NCBI RefSeq assembly: GCF_025398335.1
Contig: NZ_JAODOO010000008.1
Coordinates: 117,124-181,123 of the forward strand
Direction: 5' to 3'
Source of the DNA: Clostridium sp. CX1
Lineage (GTDB): Bacteria > Bacillota > Clostridia > Clostridiales > Clostridiaceae
Length of the DNA stretch: 64,000 bases
In this document: positions 1 through 6,978 of the stretch, in pieces
How positions within the stretch are numbered: the first letter of the stretch is position 1
Layout: the number at the start of each line of letters is the position of its first letter
The notes under the pieces: model-generated
Told to the model about the DNA's origin: nothing
The model's database searches: none
The model's input: only the letters and a program-made list of their open reading frames with translations
Translations under genes and position numbers: made by a program

Positions 1-4
1 CCAT
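1..4 (-). CDS. 5' end of a minus-strand gene leaving the window
   Basis: Read on the minus strand, GGAGG lies seven bases before an ATG at positions 4-2, so a gene transcribed leftward probably begins here and continues outside the window. Only the first codon is present and nothing can be said about the product. The divergent terC-like gene starts about 270 bases away. Confidence 0.35.
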
Positions 5-270
5 CCTCTCTCCTCCATTCCCTATATCCTATATATTATATTACATAGGTTGACCATATGTACACATTTCCCATTAAATTTTAATTATGTCTACTTAAAA
101 ATCATAGTTATACAAATTAAGTTAAATTAATATAATTTAATAAATCTAGTAAAATTACATTAATATATTTTGAAATCATTTCCTTTTAGTTATTTTGAAT
201 TATTCTTTTTCTATGTTAAAATAATATGGAGACATTAAATTTTACTAACACTAAAAAAAGGAGTAGATAT

Positions 271-975
271 ATGGATAACTTTATAACATTTTTAATAGGT
301 GCAGCTCAAATAACCCTTTTAGACATAGTATTAAGTGGTGATAACATAGGTGTAATTGCATTAGCTACAAGAAACCTTCCAGAAAAGTACGCTAAACGAG
401 CTTCTGCTATAGGGGTCTTTGGTGCGGTGTCACTAAGAATTATTTTCGCATCCCTTATTACATATATTTTAATGATTGAGTGGCTGCCAATAAGGCTGGT
501 AGGCGGTATACTCTTAGTAAAGATAACTTGGAATTTTATTAGACCAGAAAAGGCAGAAGAGGATCATCATGTAAAGGTGTCAAATAAATTTATGGGAGCT
601 GTTTGGAGTATTATAATAGCTGACATAACTATGAGCTTAGACAATGTGTTAGCCATTGCTGGAGCCGCTCAGGGAAGCATTGGACTTATTGTATTTGGAT
701 TGCTTTTAAACATTCCTATAATATTTTTCGGAAGTCAGTATGTTGCAAAACTAATGAACAAGCATCCGCTAGTAATCTATATAGGTGGTGCAGTGCTTGC
801 ACATACTTCTTTTAAAATGCTACTAGAAGACAAGCTGCTAGCGAACTATGTTCCTCACATTTTCAGCTTAGTAGTGCCTTATGTAGCTGCGTTACTTACA
901 CTTATTTATGGCATCTATATAATAAATAAACCAAAAAAAATTAGTTTTAAAGATTATAGGCAACAAAAACTTTAA
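271..975 (+). CDS. TerC/YjbE-family integral membrane protein, probable metal (Mn) exporter
   Basis: A 234-residue membrane protein of the TerC family, YjbE-like branch. Members of this branch are associated with manganese efflux or metal loading of exported proteins. The two family signatures are visible: LSGDN at residues 21-25 and MSLDN near 121-125, each in a predicted helix and carrying the conserved acidic residue. About seven hydrophobic segments span the protein, with a short charged loop (KAEEDHH) in the middle. The start at 271 was chosen because AAAAGGAG precedes it at good spacing; an in-frame ATG at 226 has no such site. No yybP-ykoY type manganese riboswitch was recognised upstream. 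The gene is monocistronic and closed by a hairpin. Substrate is inferred from the family. Confidence 0.85.
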   Translation: MDNFITFLIGAAQITLLDIVLSGDNIGVIALATRNLPEKYAKRASAIGVFGAVSLRIIFASLITYILMIEWLPIRLVGGILLVKITWNFIRPEKAEEDHHVKVSNKFMGAVWSIIIADITMSLDNVLAIAGAAQGSIGLIVFGLLLNIPIIFFGSQYVAKLMNKHPLVIYIGGAVLAHTSFKMLLEDKLLANYVPHIFSLVVPYVAALLTLIYGIYIINKPKKISFKDYRQQKL

Positions 976-989
976 AACTACCAAGCTTT

Positions 990-1032
990 AAGCTCTACTT
1001 GAATCCATTGCAAAAGTAGAGCTTATTTTCTT
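990..1032 (+). terminator. Rho-independent terminator after the TerC-like gene
   Basis: An 11-bp perfect stem (AAGCTCTACTT pairing with AAGTAGAGCTT) with a 13-base loop is followed by ATTTTCTT. It may also stop transcription arriving from the convergent padR gene. Confidence 0.8.
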
Positions 1033-1070
1033 AAACTAAAAAGGAAGTCCAATTCTATAAATTCAACTCC

Positions 1071-1520
1071 CTAATCATATAAGTCCTTATATACTATTTT
1101 AAAAACCTCTAACGCCTCTTGTATCTTTCCTTTTAAAAGCTCTTTTCTTTCTTCTAATTCTTTAAGTCCTATTTCTGTAATGGTATATATCTTCTGCATC
1201 TTTTTGCTAGAATCATCCCATTTACCTACAACCATTTTTTCCTTTTCTAATTTTTTTAAAAGTGGATATATTCCTCCTGTACTGGGTATCCATCTTCCTT
1301 TAGTTCTTTCACCTATCTTATGGGCTATATCATTTCCATTTGTAGCTCCATTGCTTAATATATATAATACATAAAGAGGAAGCAGTCCTTTAGTAAAAAC
1401 CTGACCTACTGCCTCCTTTTCCTTCTGAACCTTTTTTAATTCTGCTAACTTTCTTTTATATTCTTCGTATAATCGTTTTTCTTCTTCCCTTGTATCCCTA
1501 CCCATATCTATCTTACTCAT
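1071..1520 (-). CDS. PadR-family transcriptional regulator
   Basis: A 149-residue regulator. The N-terminal ~40 residues are a charged, coiled-coil-like extension. A winged-helix PadR domain follows, with the typical block running from LLPLYVLYILSNGATNG through GGIYPLLKKLEKEKMV and a C-terminal helix rich in Lys and Glu. PadR proteins usually repress neighbouring transport or stress genes in response to a small ligand. The start codon lies only 6 bases past the degV stop, so the two genes form an operon; the ribosome binding site AGGGG overlaps the degV stop. The target is unknown; the twin palindromes upstream of degV are a possible autoregulatory site, but they do not look like the classical PadR ATGT-N8-ACAT operator. 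Confidence 0.85.
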   Translation of the reverse strand: MSKIDMGRDTREEEKRLYEEYKRKLAELKKVQKEKEAVGQVFTKGLLPLYVLYILSNGATNGNDIAHKIGERTKGRWIPSTGGIYPLLKKLEKEKMVVGKWDDSSKKMQKIYTITEIGLKELEERKELLKGKIQEALEVFKIVYKDLYD

Positions 1521-1526
1521 AAACCC

Positions 1527-2378
1527 CTATTCTTCCTCAAATAATACCACGCCTACCAGACCTGGGCCACTATGTACCCCTGCTACTGGGCTGATACACC
1601 CAATAAATTCCGCTTCTGTAACATTTGGGTGATTAGCTATATCTTTGAAAACTTTTTTAGAATCCTCCAGCGAATTACCATGCATAGCATAAAGCCTACA
1701 TTTCTTTTTATCTGCAATTCCATTACAAATCTCAACGATTCTATTCAAGGATTGTTTTCGTCCCCTAACCTTATCATAAGTATAATACTTTCCATCCTTA
1801 ATATCAACAGAAACAATAGGCTTTATATTTAGTAGTTCTCCTATAGTGCCTGAAACCTTTCCTATTCTTCCGCCCTTTTTTAAGTATTCCAATGTACCTA
1901 CTACAAAAAATAAGTTAATTCTTTCTCTAATAGAAGGAATCCTAGAAACTATTTCCTCAAAACTTTCCCCCTGTTGTATAAGCTTTGCACATTCCTCTAT
2001 TATTACCCCTTCTCCAATAGCAATTGATTTAGAGTCGAATATAAATGTTTTTATCTTTGAATGATTTTCACTTACTACCTTTAAACCATTGTATATTCCA
2101 GATAAACCTGTAGACAGCACCACCGCTATAGCATGAGTGTATCCCTGCTCTTCTAAAGAATTATACAAGCTTTCCATATCCTCCATAGAGGGCATTGAAG
2201 ATGTAGGTATCTCTTTTTCTAAATCATCATATACTTCTTCCGGTGAAATATCAATTTGATCTCTATATTCTCTATCCTTATATATAATTCTAAAAGGAAG
2301 TATCTTCACATTATACTTCTCTATTTTCTCCTTTGATAAATTACTTGTAGTATCAGTAATTAAAGCAATTTTACTCAC
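1527..2378 (-). CDS. DegV family fatty-acid-binding protein (FakB-like)
   Basis: A 283-residue DegV-fold protein. Characterised members (FakB) bind a fatty acid and present it to the kinase FakA, feeding exogenous acyl chains into phospholipid synthesis. Family blocks visible are KIALITDTTSNL at the N-terminus, the TSMPSMED segment, the SGLSGIYN loop, GGRIGKVSG in the middle and a C-terminal SPVAGVHSGPG. The start is taken as GTG because AGGAGG lies 7 bases upstream; a TTG six codons earlier is inside the ribosome binding site. First gene of a degV-padR operon. A paralogue occurs at 20017-20862, and both genes carry the same pair of upstream palindromes. No fakA kinase gene is in the window. 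Confidence 0.88.
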   Translation of the reverse strand: MSKIALITDTTSNLSKEKIEKYNVKILPFRIIYKDREYRDQIDISPEEVYDDLEKEIPTSSMPSMEDMESLYNSLEEQGYTHAIAVVLSTGLSGIYNGLKVVSENHSKIKTFIFDSKSIAIGEGVIIEECAKLIQQGESFEEIVSRIPSIRERINLFFVVGTLEYLKKGGRIGKVSGTIGELLNIKPIVSVDIKDGKYYTYDKVRGRKQSLNRIVEICNGIADKKKCRLYAMHGNSLEDSKKVFKDIANHPNVTEAEFIGCISPVAGVHSGPGLVGVVLFEEE

Positions 2379-2429
2379 TTCTACTCCTCCTAACAATAAC
2401 CTAAAAGTAAAATTTTTACTCTACTATTA

Positions 2430-2481
2430 ATTATAACACCATATGTTTAATTATCAACATTGATACCTATCACTATTGATA
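2430..2481 (-). promoter_or_regulatory. degV-padR promoter with twin palindromic operator
   Basis: Two 14-bp palindromes of the form TATCA-N4-TGATA lie at 2452-2465 and 2468-2481, exactly 16 bp start to start. On the minus strand the proximal one ends in TTGATA, a good -35 box (2457-2452), followed after 16 bases by TATAAT (2435-2430). A protein bound there would block RNA polymerase. The same arrangement precedes the second degV gene. The regulator is not known. Confidence 0.6.
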
Positions 2482-2627
2482 ATTATCCATCAAAACATCT
2501 TAGTTATACCTTTATATTATATGAAGCTTTAATAAGTGCAATTTTCATACAATTACATCTTTTTAATTGTTTATTGACTTTTATTATTCACGATGATAAC
2601 ATACTTATTAATATATTTAAAACAAGC

Positions 2628-2760
2628 CATCCATATATTTCTGATAATATGGTTCAGAAGTTTCTACGAGAAGCCGTAAATTTCTCACTATGGGTGAATC
2701 CGCATAAAATAATTCTGTTATCGGGTTTACTCATAATTCGATGGCAGAACTTTTTGTTTT
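2628..2760 (+). promoter_or_regulatory. Guanine (purine-class) riboswitch with transcription-terminating expression platform
   Basis: The aptamer spans 2628-2696. P1 is eight base pairs (CATCCATA with TATGGGTG). P2 is TTCTGA/TTCAGAA closed by a TAATATGG loop. J2/3 reads GTTTCTAC. P3 is GAGAA/TTCTC with the loop containing CCGTAAA. J3/1 reads ACTATGG. The base equivalent to position 74 of the B. subtilis xpt riboswitch is C, which specifies guanine or hypoxanthine, not adenine. The 3' strand of P1 and the bases after it (2690-2701) can instead pair over 12 bases with 2723-2734 as an antiterminator, and that segment overlaps the terminator stem at 2713-2749. Ligand binding should therefore allow termination and switch off the downstream permease. 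Confidence 0.93.
2713..2760 (+). terminator. Ligand-controlled terminator of the guanine riboswitch
   Basis: An 11-bp stem with two G-T wobbles (TTCTGTTATCG with CGATGGCAGAA) and a 15-base loop is followed by CTTTTTGTTTT. The 5' arm overlaps the antiterminator strand, so the two folds are mutually exclusive. Confidence 0.9.
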
Positions 2761-2773
2761 ATGGAGGATAAAA

Positions 2774-4207
2774 ATGGATACATCATTTTCAAAAGAAACT
2801 AAGAAAGAAAAAAAATCAATATTTGAGTCATTTTTTCAATTGTCAGCTAATAAAACTAATGTTAAAACTGAGATCTTAGCAGGTTTTACTACTTTCGTAA
2901 CCATGGCTTATGCCCTTCTTGTAATACCAAATGTTCTAAAATTTTCAGGTATGAATGCTGTCGGTGCAAAAGGAGATGCGGCTGCTAGTCTTACTGCTAT
3001 AAATGACCCTGTTATTGCTTCAGCTTATGTAGGTATGTGCCTAACCTCAGCTATTGGTACTATAATTATGGCACTCTACGGTAACCTGCCTTTTGCAGTT
3101 GCACCAGGAATTGGACTTACAGCTTTCTTTTCCTACAGCGTATGTTTAACTTTAGGCTACACATGGCAACAAGCTTTAGCAGCAGTGTTTCTTTCAGGTA
3201 TTTTATTTATACTTATAACAGTTACCTCTATCCGTGAAAAAATAGTGGACAGCCTACCAGAGAACTTAAAAATTGCTATAACTGGAGGTATAGGTCTTTT
3301 TATAGCTTTAATAGGTCTAAAAAGTGGAAGTATTATAGTCTCTAATCCATCTACACTAGTTGCTTTTGGAAACTTTTCAGACCCACACACTATACTTACC
3401 TTAATAGGTATTATAATTATGGGTATTTTAATGGCTAGAGCCGTTAAAGGTGCAATGCTTATCTCTATATGTGTAACTACTTTAATTGGTATACCTATGG
3501 GTATAACAAATATCTCTGGTTTAAAATTATTAAGTGCTCCAGCATCAATAGCACCAACTTTCATGGCCTTTGATTTTAATGGTTTGTTATCTCATAATGG
3601 TGCTGGTTTTATAGGAGCCTTGACTAGTATAGTAATGGTAGTTTTAACCTTTAGTCTTGTAGATTTATTTGATACTATAGGAACTTTGGTTGGAACGGCT
3701 CAAAAAGCGGACATGATTTTGCCAGATGGTAAGATAAAAAACATGAAAAAAGCTCTTTTATCCGATGCTTTAGCTACTACTATAAGTTCTTTATTCGGTA
3801 CTACAACTACTGCAACTTATATTGAGTCTACTGCTGGTATAGCCGAAGGTGGAAGAACGGGCCTTACTTCACTAGTTACTGGAATTTTATTTGTATTAGC
3901 ATTATTTTTAGGCGGAGTTGTTGGAATAGTTCCTGCAGAAGCAACTGCCCCTGCTTTAGTAATTGTGGGAGTTCTAATGCTTGGAGCAGTTAAAAATATC
4001 AACTTCGATGATTTCACAGAAGCAGTACCTGCTTTCTTTACAATAGCAATTATGCCTTTTAGCTATAGTATAGCAAATGGTATAGCAGCAGGAATAATAT
4101 TCTATCCTATAATGAAGGTTTTCACAGGAAAGCATAAGGAAGTTCATCCTATTATTTATATACTTGCAGCATTATTTATAATTAGATTTGTATTATTGCC
4201 ACAATAG
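2774..4207 (+). CDS. NCS2/AzgA-family purine (guanine/hypoxanthine) permease
   Basis: A 477-residue polytopic transporter of the AzgA/PbuG branch of the nucleobase-cation symporter-2 family, with about 12 to 14 hydrophobic segments. Typical blocks are EILAGFTTFVTMAYALLVIPN near the N-terminus, AVAPGIGLTAFFSYSV, the LVDLFDTIGTLVG segment with its conserved Asp residues, and TTTATYIESTAGIAEGGRTG. It probably imports guanine or hypoxanthine by proton symport for salvage, and the guanine riboswitch directly upstream agrees with that. The start at 2774 follows GGAGG; an in-frame ATG 33 bases upstream lies within the terminator stem and is not used. Which purine is preferred cannot be decided from sequence. 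Confidence 0.92.
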   Translation: MDTSFSKETKKEKKSIFESFFQLSANKTNVKTEILAGFTTFVTMAYALLVIPNVLKFSGMNAVGAKGDAAASLTAINDPVIASAYVGMCLTSAIGTIIMALYGNLPFAVAPGIGLTAFFSYSVCLTLGYTWQQALAAVFLSGILFILITVTSIREKIVDSLPENLKIAITGGIGLFIALIGLKSGSIIVSNPSTLVAFGNFSDPHTILTLIGIIIMGILMARAVKGAMLISICVTTLIGIPMGITNISGLKLLSAPASIAPTFMAFDFNGLLSHNGAGFIGALTSIVMVVLTFSLVDLFDTIGTLVGTAQKADMILPDGKIKNMKKALLSDALATTISSLFGTTTTATYIESTAGIAEGGRTGLTSLVTGILFVLALFLGGVVGIVPAEATAPALVIVGVLMLGAVKNINFDDFTEAVPAFFTIAIMPFSYSIANGIAAGIIFYPIMKVFTGKHKEVHPIIYILAALFIIRFVLLPQ

Positions 4208-4213
4208 CATATT

Positions 4214-4258
4214 AAAAGAAGAGAACTTAGATAACGCCTATCTAAGTTCTCTTCTTTT
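4214..4258. terminator. Bidirectional terminator between the purine permease and CBS genes
   Basis: A perfect 20-bp stem (4214-4233 with 4239-4258) with a 5-base loop. Its T-rich end serves the rightward gene, and the complementary A-rich start gives a short U-tract for the leftward CBS gene. Confidence 0.85.
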
Positions 4259-4270
4259 TTACTTTATAAC

Positions 4271-4726
4271 TTAAATTATAGACTTGAAACAATGTCTAAT
4301 AACATCTCCTCGACTAATGATTCCCACTAGCACTCCATCATGTTCTACAGGCAGTTTTTTAATATTCTTTTTTGCTAAAATGGCGGCAACATTTTCTATT
4401 TTCTCGTTTCTAGAAACCTTTACAACCTTCTTCTGAGCAATATCAAGAATATTTAAATCTAATATCTTTTTAACCCTATCCTCAAATTCTTCATCATCAC
4501 CTCTAATAACGGCAACATAGTAAAAAAAATCAAAGACCAGATTTTCATGTTTTCCAATATACCTCATGATATCCCCATCACTTACATAAGCTACGATTTC
4601 ATTTCTATCATTTACTATAGGAACACCACTGATACGATATTCAATAAATTTCTTGATAACAGAACGGACAGTATCCTTCTCTGTAACTTTATATACTTCC
4701 GTAATCATAATTTCATGAGCTTCCAT
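4271..4726 (-). CDS. Tandem CBS-domain protein
   Basis: A 151-residue soluble protein made of two CBS motifs and nothing else. The first covers roughly residues 5-60 (AHEIMITEVYKVTEKDTVRS through VPIVNDRNEIVAYVSDGDI) and the second about 92-150, ending in LVGIISRGDVIRH. Paired CBS motifs form a Bateman module that binds adenine nucleotides or similar ligands and usually regulates a partner protein. No enzyme or channel domain is fused, so a partner must be supplied in trans. GGAGGG lies 6 bases before the ATG. Monocistronic. Ligand and partner are unknown. Confidence 0.85.
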   Translation of the reverse strand: MEAHEIMITEVYKVTEKDTVRSVIKKFIEYRISGVPIVNDRNEIVAYVSDGDIMRYIGKHENLVFDFFYYVAVIRGDDEEFEDRVKKILDLNILDIAQKKVVKVSRNEKIENVAAILAKKNIKKLPVEHDGVLVGIISRGDVIRHCFKSII

Positions 4727-4939
4727 AATAACCCTCCTACCATAAATAAATTAAATCAGCTAACTTTGTTATCCTTAAACTTAATAACTTCATTTATATA
4801 CCTTTAACTAGTAATTATTATTACATAACTATATGTTTTAATTATACAACTTATTGTGAATACTTTTCAATAAAAAAGTTTAATCAATAAAATATAATCT
4901 AAAATAATTACTAAACATAATAATTCATAACTAACCTAT

Positions 4940-4981
4940 AAAATAAAAGACACATTTTAGACATTTCCGCTAAAATGTGTC
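4940..4981 (-). terminator. Terminator of the GntR/ABC transporter operon
   Basis: A 12-bp stem (GACACATTTTAG with CTAAAATGTGTC) is followed on the minus strand by TTTTATTTTA, just past the permease stop codon. Confidence 0.85.
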
Positions 4982-5000
4982 CCTCCATACTCTAGACTTA

Positions 5001-5771
5001 CTAAAAGTCTACTTTCTTTTCTAAAATAAAAGCAGTTGCTATATACATAACCATAAAGAATAAAATATTAAAAGCTGCAGCAGCTATATTTACTGGTACC
5101 ACCATGATACCCAGTCCAACCCCTAAGTTAAGCTCTCCCTGTGCTGTAAGTATATTTATATTAAAGACTTCTGGGAAAGTAACAGTTAACAATTGAGTTA
5201 TTTTTCCTACTATTAAAGACAGCACTATGAATATTACAAACCCACCTAATTTACCCATTTTCTTATTTTTTATTGCAACTTTGCTTAAAGATATTGAAAA
5301 ATATATACTTAATAGAAAATAAACATACTCTAGTATACTAATTATAGCTAAAAATATAAGGAAACCTATATTTACGTTATTCATCAAGTTGGGTAGACTA
5401 CTAAAAAATTCTTTAAAATTAACAATATTTCTAAGATGTATTAAATTAAAAACCCCAGCTACTAAACCTACTATTGCAACTTGAATAATTGTGGTAACAA
5501 GCTTTGCTCCTAGTATAGAGTACCCACTTTGAGGCAAAGTAAATAGTAAATAACCACTGTCTTCATACATATCTCTGCTAAACAATTTTATATTCCACAC
5601 AAAAACTACTATCATAGCAGCAAAAGTTATCAATGTTGAAAAAAAGAATTTACCCTGTGGCGGCCACTGGGCTACAGTAAAAAGAAATAAATTAGCAAGA
5701 GTTATTGCACTTAATATAATAATAAAGTCTTTATAATATCCCTTTAACTCATATTTAACCAGATTAAACAT
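5001..5771 (-). CDS. ABC-2 type transporter permease
   Basis: A 256-residue membrane protein with about six hydrophobic segments, starting with MFNLVKYELKGYYKDF, the amphipathic N-terminus usual for ABC-2 permeases. It is the membrane half of a two-gene ABC exporter: its ATG overlaps the stop of the ATPase gene upstream by one base (TAATG), implying translational coupling. With the GntR gene it forms a YtrA-like operon. Such operons in Firmicutes respond to cell-wall-active compounds or envelope stress. The substrate cannot be deduced. Confidence 0.85.
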   Translation of the reverse strand: MFNLVKYELKGYYKDFIIILSAITLANLFLFTVAQWPPQGKFFFSTLITFAAMIVVFVWNIKLFSRDMYEDSGYLLFTLPQSGYSILGAKLVTTIIQVAIVGLVAGVFNLIHLRNIVNFKEFFSSLPNLMNNVNIGFLIFLAIISILEYVYFLLSIYFSISLSKVAIKNKKMGKLGGFVIFIVLSLIVGKITQLLTVTFPEVFNINILTAQGELNLGVGLGIMVVPVNIAAAAFNILFFMVMYIATAFILEKKVDF

Positions 5772-6466
5772 TACTTAAAAACCTCCCTGTATATTCCATC
5801 TATAGACATTCCCCTTTCATTTCTCAATTCTTCAGCATTGCCGCTGAGCACTATCTTACCTTGAGAAATAAAAGCAACGTCATCAAATAATCTTTCAACA
5901 TCAGCGACTAAGTGAGTTGTAATAATCATGGAACTATCTTCACTATAGTTCTTTAATATAGCATCTAATATCTTTTCTCTGGTAGTAGGATCTACCCCTC
6001 CTAAAGGTTCATCTAGTATATATAACTTTGCTTTTCTTGAAAGCACTAAAGTAAGATATAACTTTTCTGCCATTCCCTTGGAAAGAGCATTAACCTTACT
6101 GTTAATATCTAAATTCATAAAGTCTAAAAGCTCTTTACTTTTGTTTTCATCAAAATCTCTATAGAAATCTTTAAAGAATTCTATAGCATCCTTTATCTTC
6201 ATCCACCTGTATAAGTAATCCTTATCTGGTAAATAGGATACTATAGATTTTGTATATACCCCCGGTTTGTGACCATCTATAAGCATTTCTCCGTTACTCT
6301 GAGTTAAAAGTCCTGCAGCTATTTTTAAAAAGGTTGTTTTTCCACTTCCATTAGGTCCTAGTAACCCAACAATTCTTCCCTTTTTCACTTCTAAATCCAG
6401 CCCAGCTAAAGCTTTTTTATTAAAATATCCTTTTTCTAAATTGGAAGCTTTCAGCACAGTATCCAT
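5771..6466 (-). CDS. ABC transporter ATP-binding protein
   Basis: A 231-residue ATPase of the exporter type. Walker A is GPNGSGKTT near residue 37, the signature region reads ALSKGMAEKLYLTLVLSRKAKL (a degenerate LSGGQ: LSKGM), Walker B is LYILDEPLGGVD and the switch His lies in ITTHL. The degenerate signature is common in this YtrB-like class. The gene begins on the base after the gntR stop, and the ribosome binding site AAGGAGG sits inside the 3' end of gntR. The partner permease follows with a one-base overlap. Confidence 0.9.
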   Translation of the reverse strand: MDTVLKASNLEKGYFNKKALAGLDLEVKKGRIVGLLGPNGSGKTTFLKIAAGLLTQSNGEMLIDGHKPGVYTKSIVSYLPDKDYLYRWMKIKDAIEFFKDFYRDFDENKSKELLDFMNLDINSKVNALSKGMAEKLYLTLVLSRKAKLYILDEPLGGVDPTTREKILDAILKNYSEDSSMIITTHLVADVERLFDDVAFISQGKIVLSGNAEELRNERGMSIDGIYREVFK

Positions 6467-6835
6467 TTAAAACTCCTCCTTAACTTTGTCTTCAACAATT
6501 TTTACAATCTCTTCTTTATTGAACCCAAGATTCTTCATTCCTTCTATAAAACTATTTATAATCTCCCTAGCCATTTCCTTTTTTAACCCATCTATCATAT
6601 TCATATCCTCCCTTACAAAAGTTCCCATTCCCCTTTGTGTATAGGTTATGCCTAACCTCTCTAACTCTTGATAAGCTCTCTGCAGTGTATTTGGATTTAC
6701 CTGAAGCTCTGTTGCCATTTCTCTAACAGAAGGTATCTTATCACCGGGTTTTAGCTTACCAGTAACAATGTCTCTTTTTATTAAATTCATTATCTGCATA
6801 TATATAGGTATTTTAGTATTAAAATCTACACCCAC
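6467..6835 (-). CDS. GntR-family regulator, YtrA subfamily
   Basis: A 122-residue regulator with an N-terminal GntR winged helix (about residues 10-75; PIYMQIMNLIKRDIVTGKLKPGDKIPSVREMA, then the recognition helix VNPNTLQRAYQELERLG) and only a short helical C-terminal tail. This is the YtrA layout without a large effector domain. These proteins usually repress their own ABC transporter operon. The start is GTG with AAGGAGG 7 bases upstream. The promoter region carries an inverted repeat that may be its operator. Confidence 0.88.
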   Translation of the reverse strand: MGVDFNTKIPIYMQIMNLIKRDIVTGKLKPGDKIPSVREMATELQVNPNTLQRAYQELERLGITYTQRGMGTFVREDMNMIDGLKKEMAREIINSFIEGMKNLGFNKEEIVKIVEDKVKEEF

Positions 6836-6890
6836 TATGCCACCTCCTTGTTCTTACAATAGGTATCTGTTGTTTTAGTGACCTAATTAC

Positions 6891-6919
6891 ATAGTACACC
6901 ACTACATAGATACTGTCAA
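6891..6919 (-). promoter_or_regulatory. Promoter of the gntR-ABC operon with candidate operator
   Basis: On the minus strand TTGACA (6919-6914) is followed after exactly 17 bases by TACTAT (6896-6891). The spacer and -10 carry CTATGTA-N6-TACTATGTA, in which TAGT and ACTA form an inverted repeat around five bases. This is a plausible autoregulatory operator for the GntR protein. Confidence 0.65.
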
Positions 6920-6927
6920 TATATTTG

Positions 6928-6970
6928 TGAAAATTTAAAAAGCATCTACCTTACAAAGATAAATGCTTTT
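6928..6970 (-). terminator. Terminator of the chemoreceptor gene
   Basis: AAAAGCAT (minus strand, after the stop) pairs with ATGCTTTTT across a 17-base loop and is followed by AAATTTTC. The stem is AT-rich and only moderate in strength. Confidence 0.65.
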
Positions 6971-6978
6971 AATTATAC

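Noticed and set aside
2452..2481. Twin palindromes as a FapR box or classical PadR operator
   Set aside because: They do not match the sequences I recall for FapR or for the PadR ATGT-N8-ACAT site, so no regulator is named.
2460..2771. A 103-codon open frame upstream of the purine permease
   Set aside because: It runs through the riboswitch aptamer and terminator and has no ribosome binding site.
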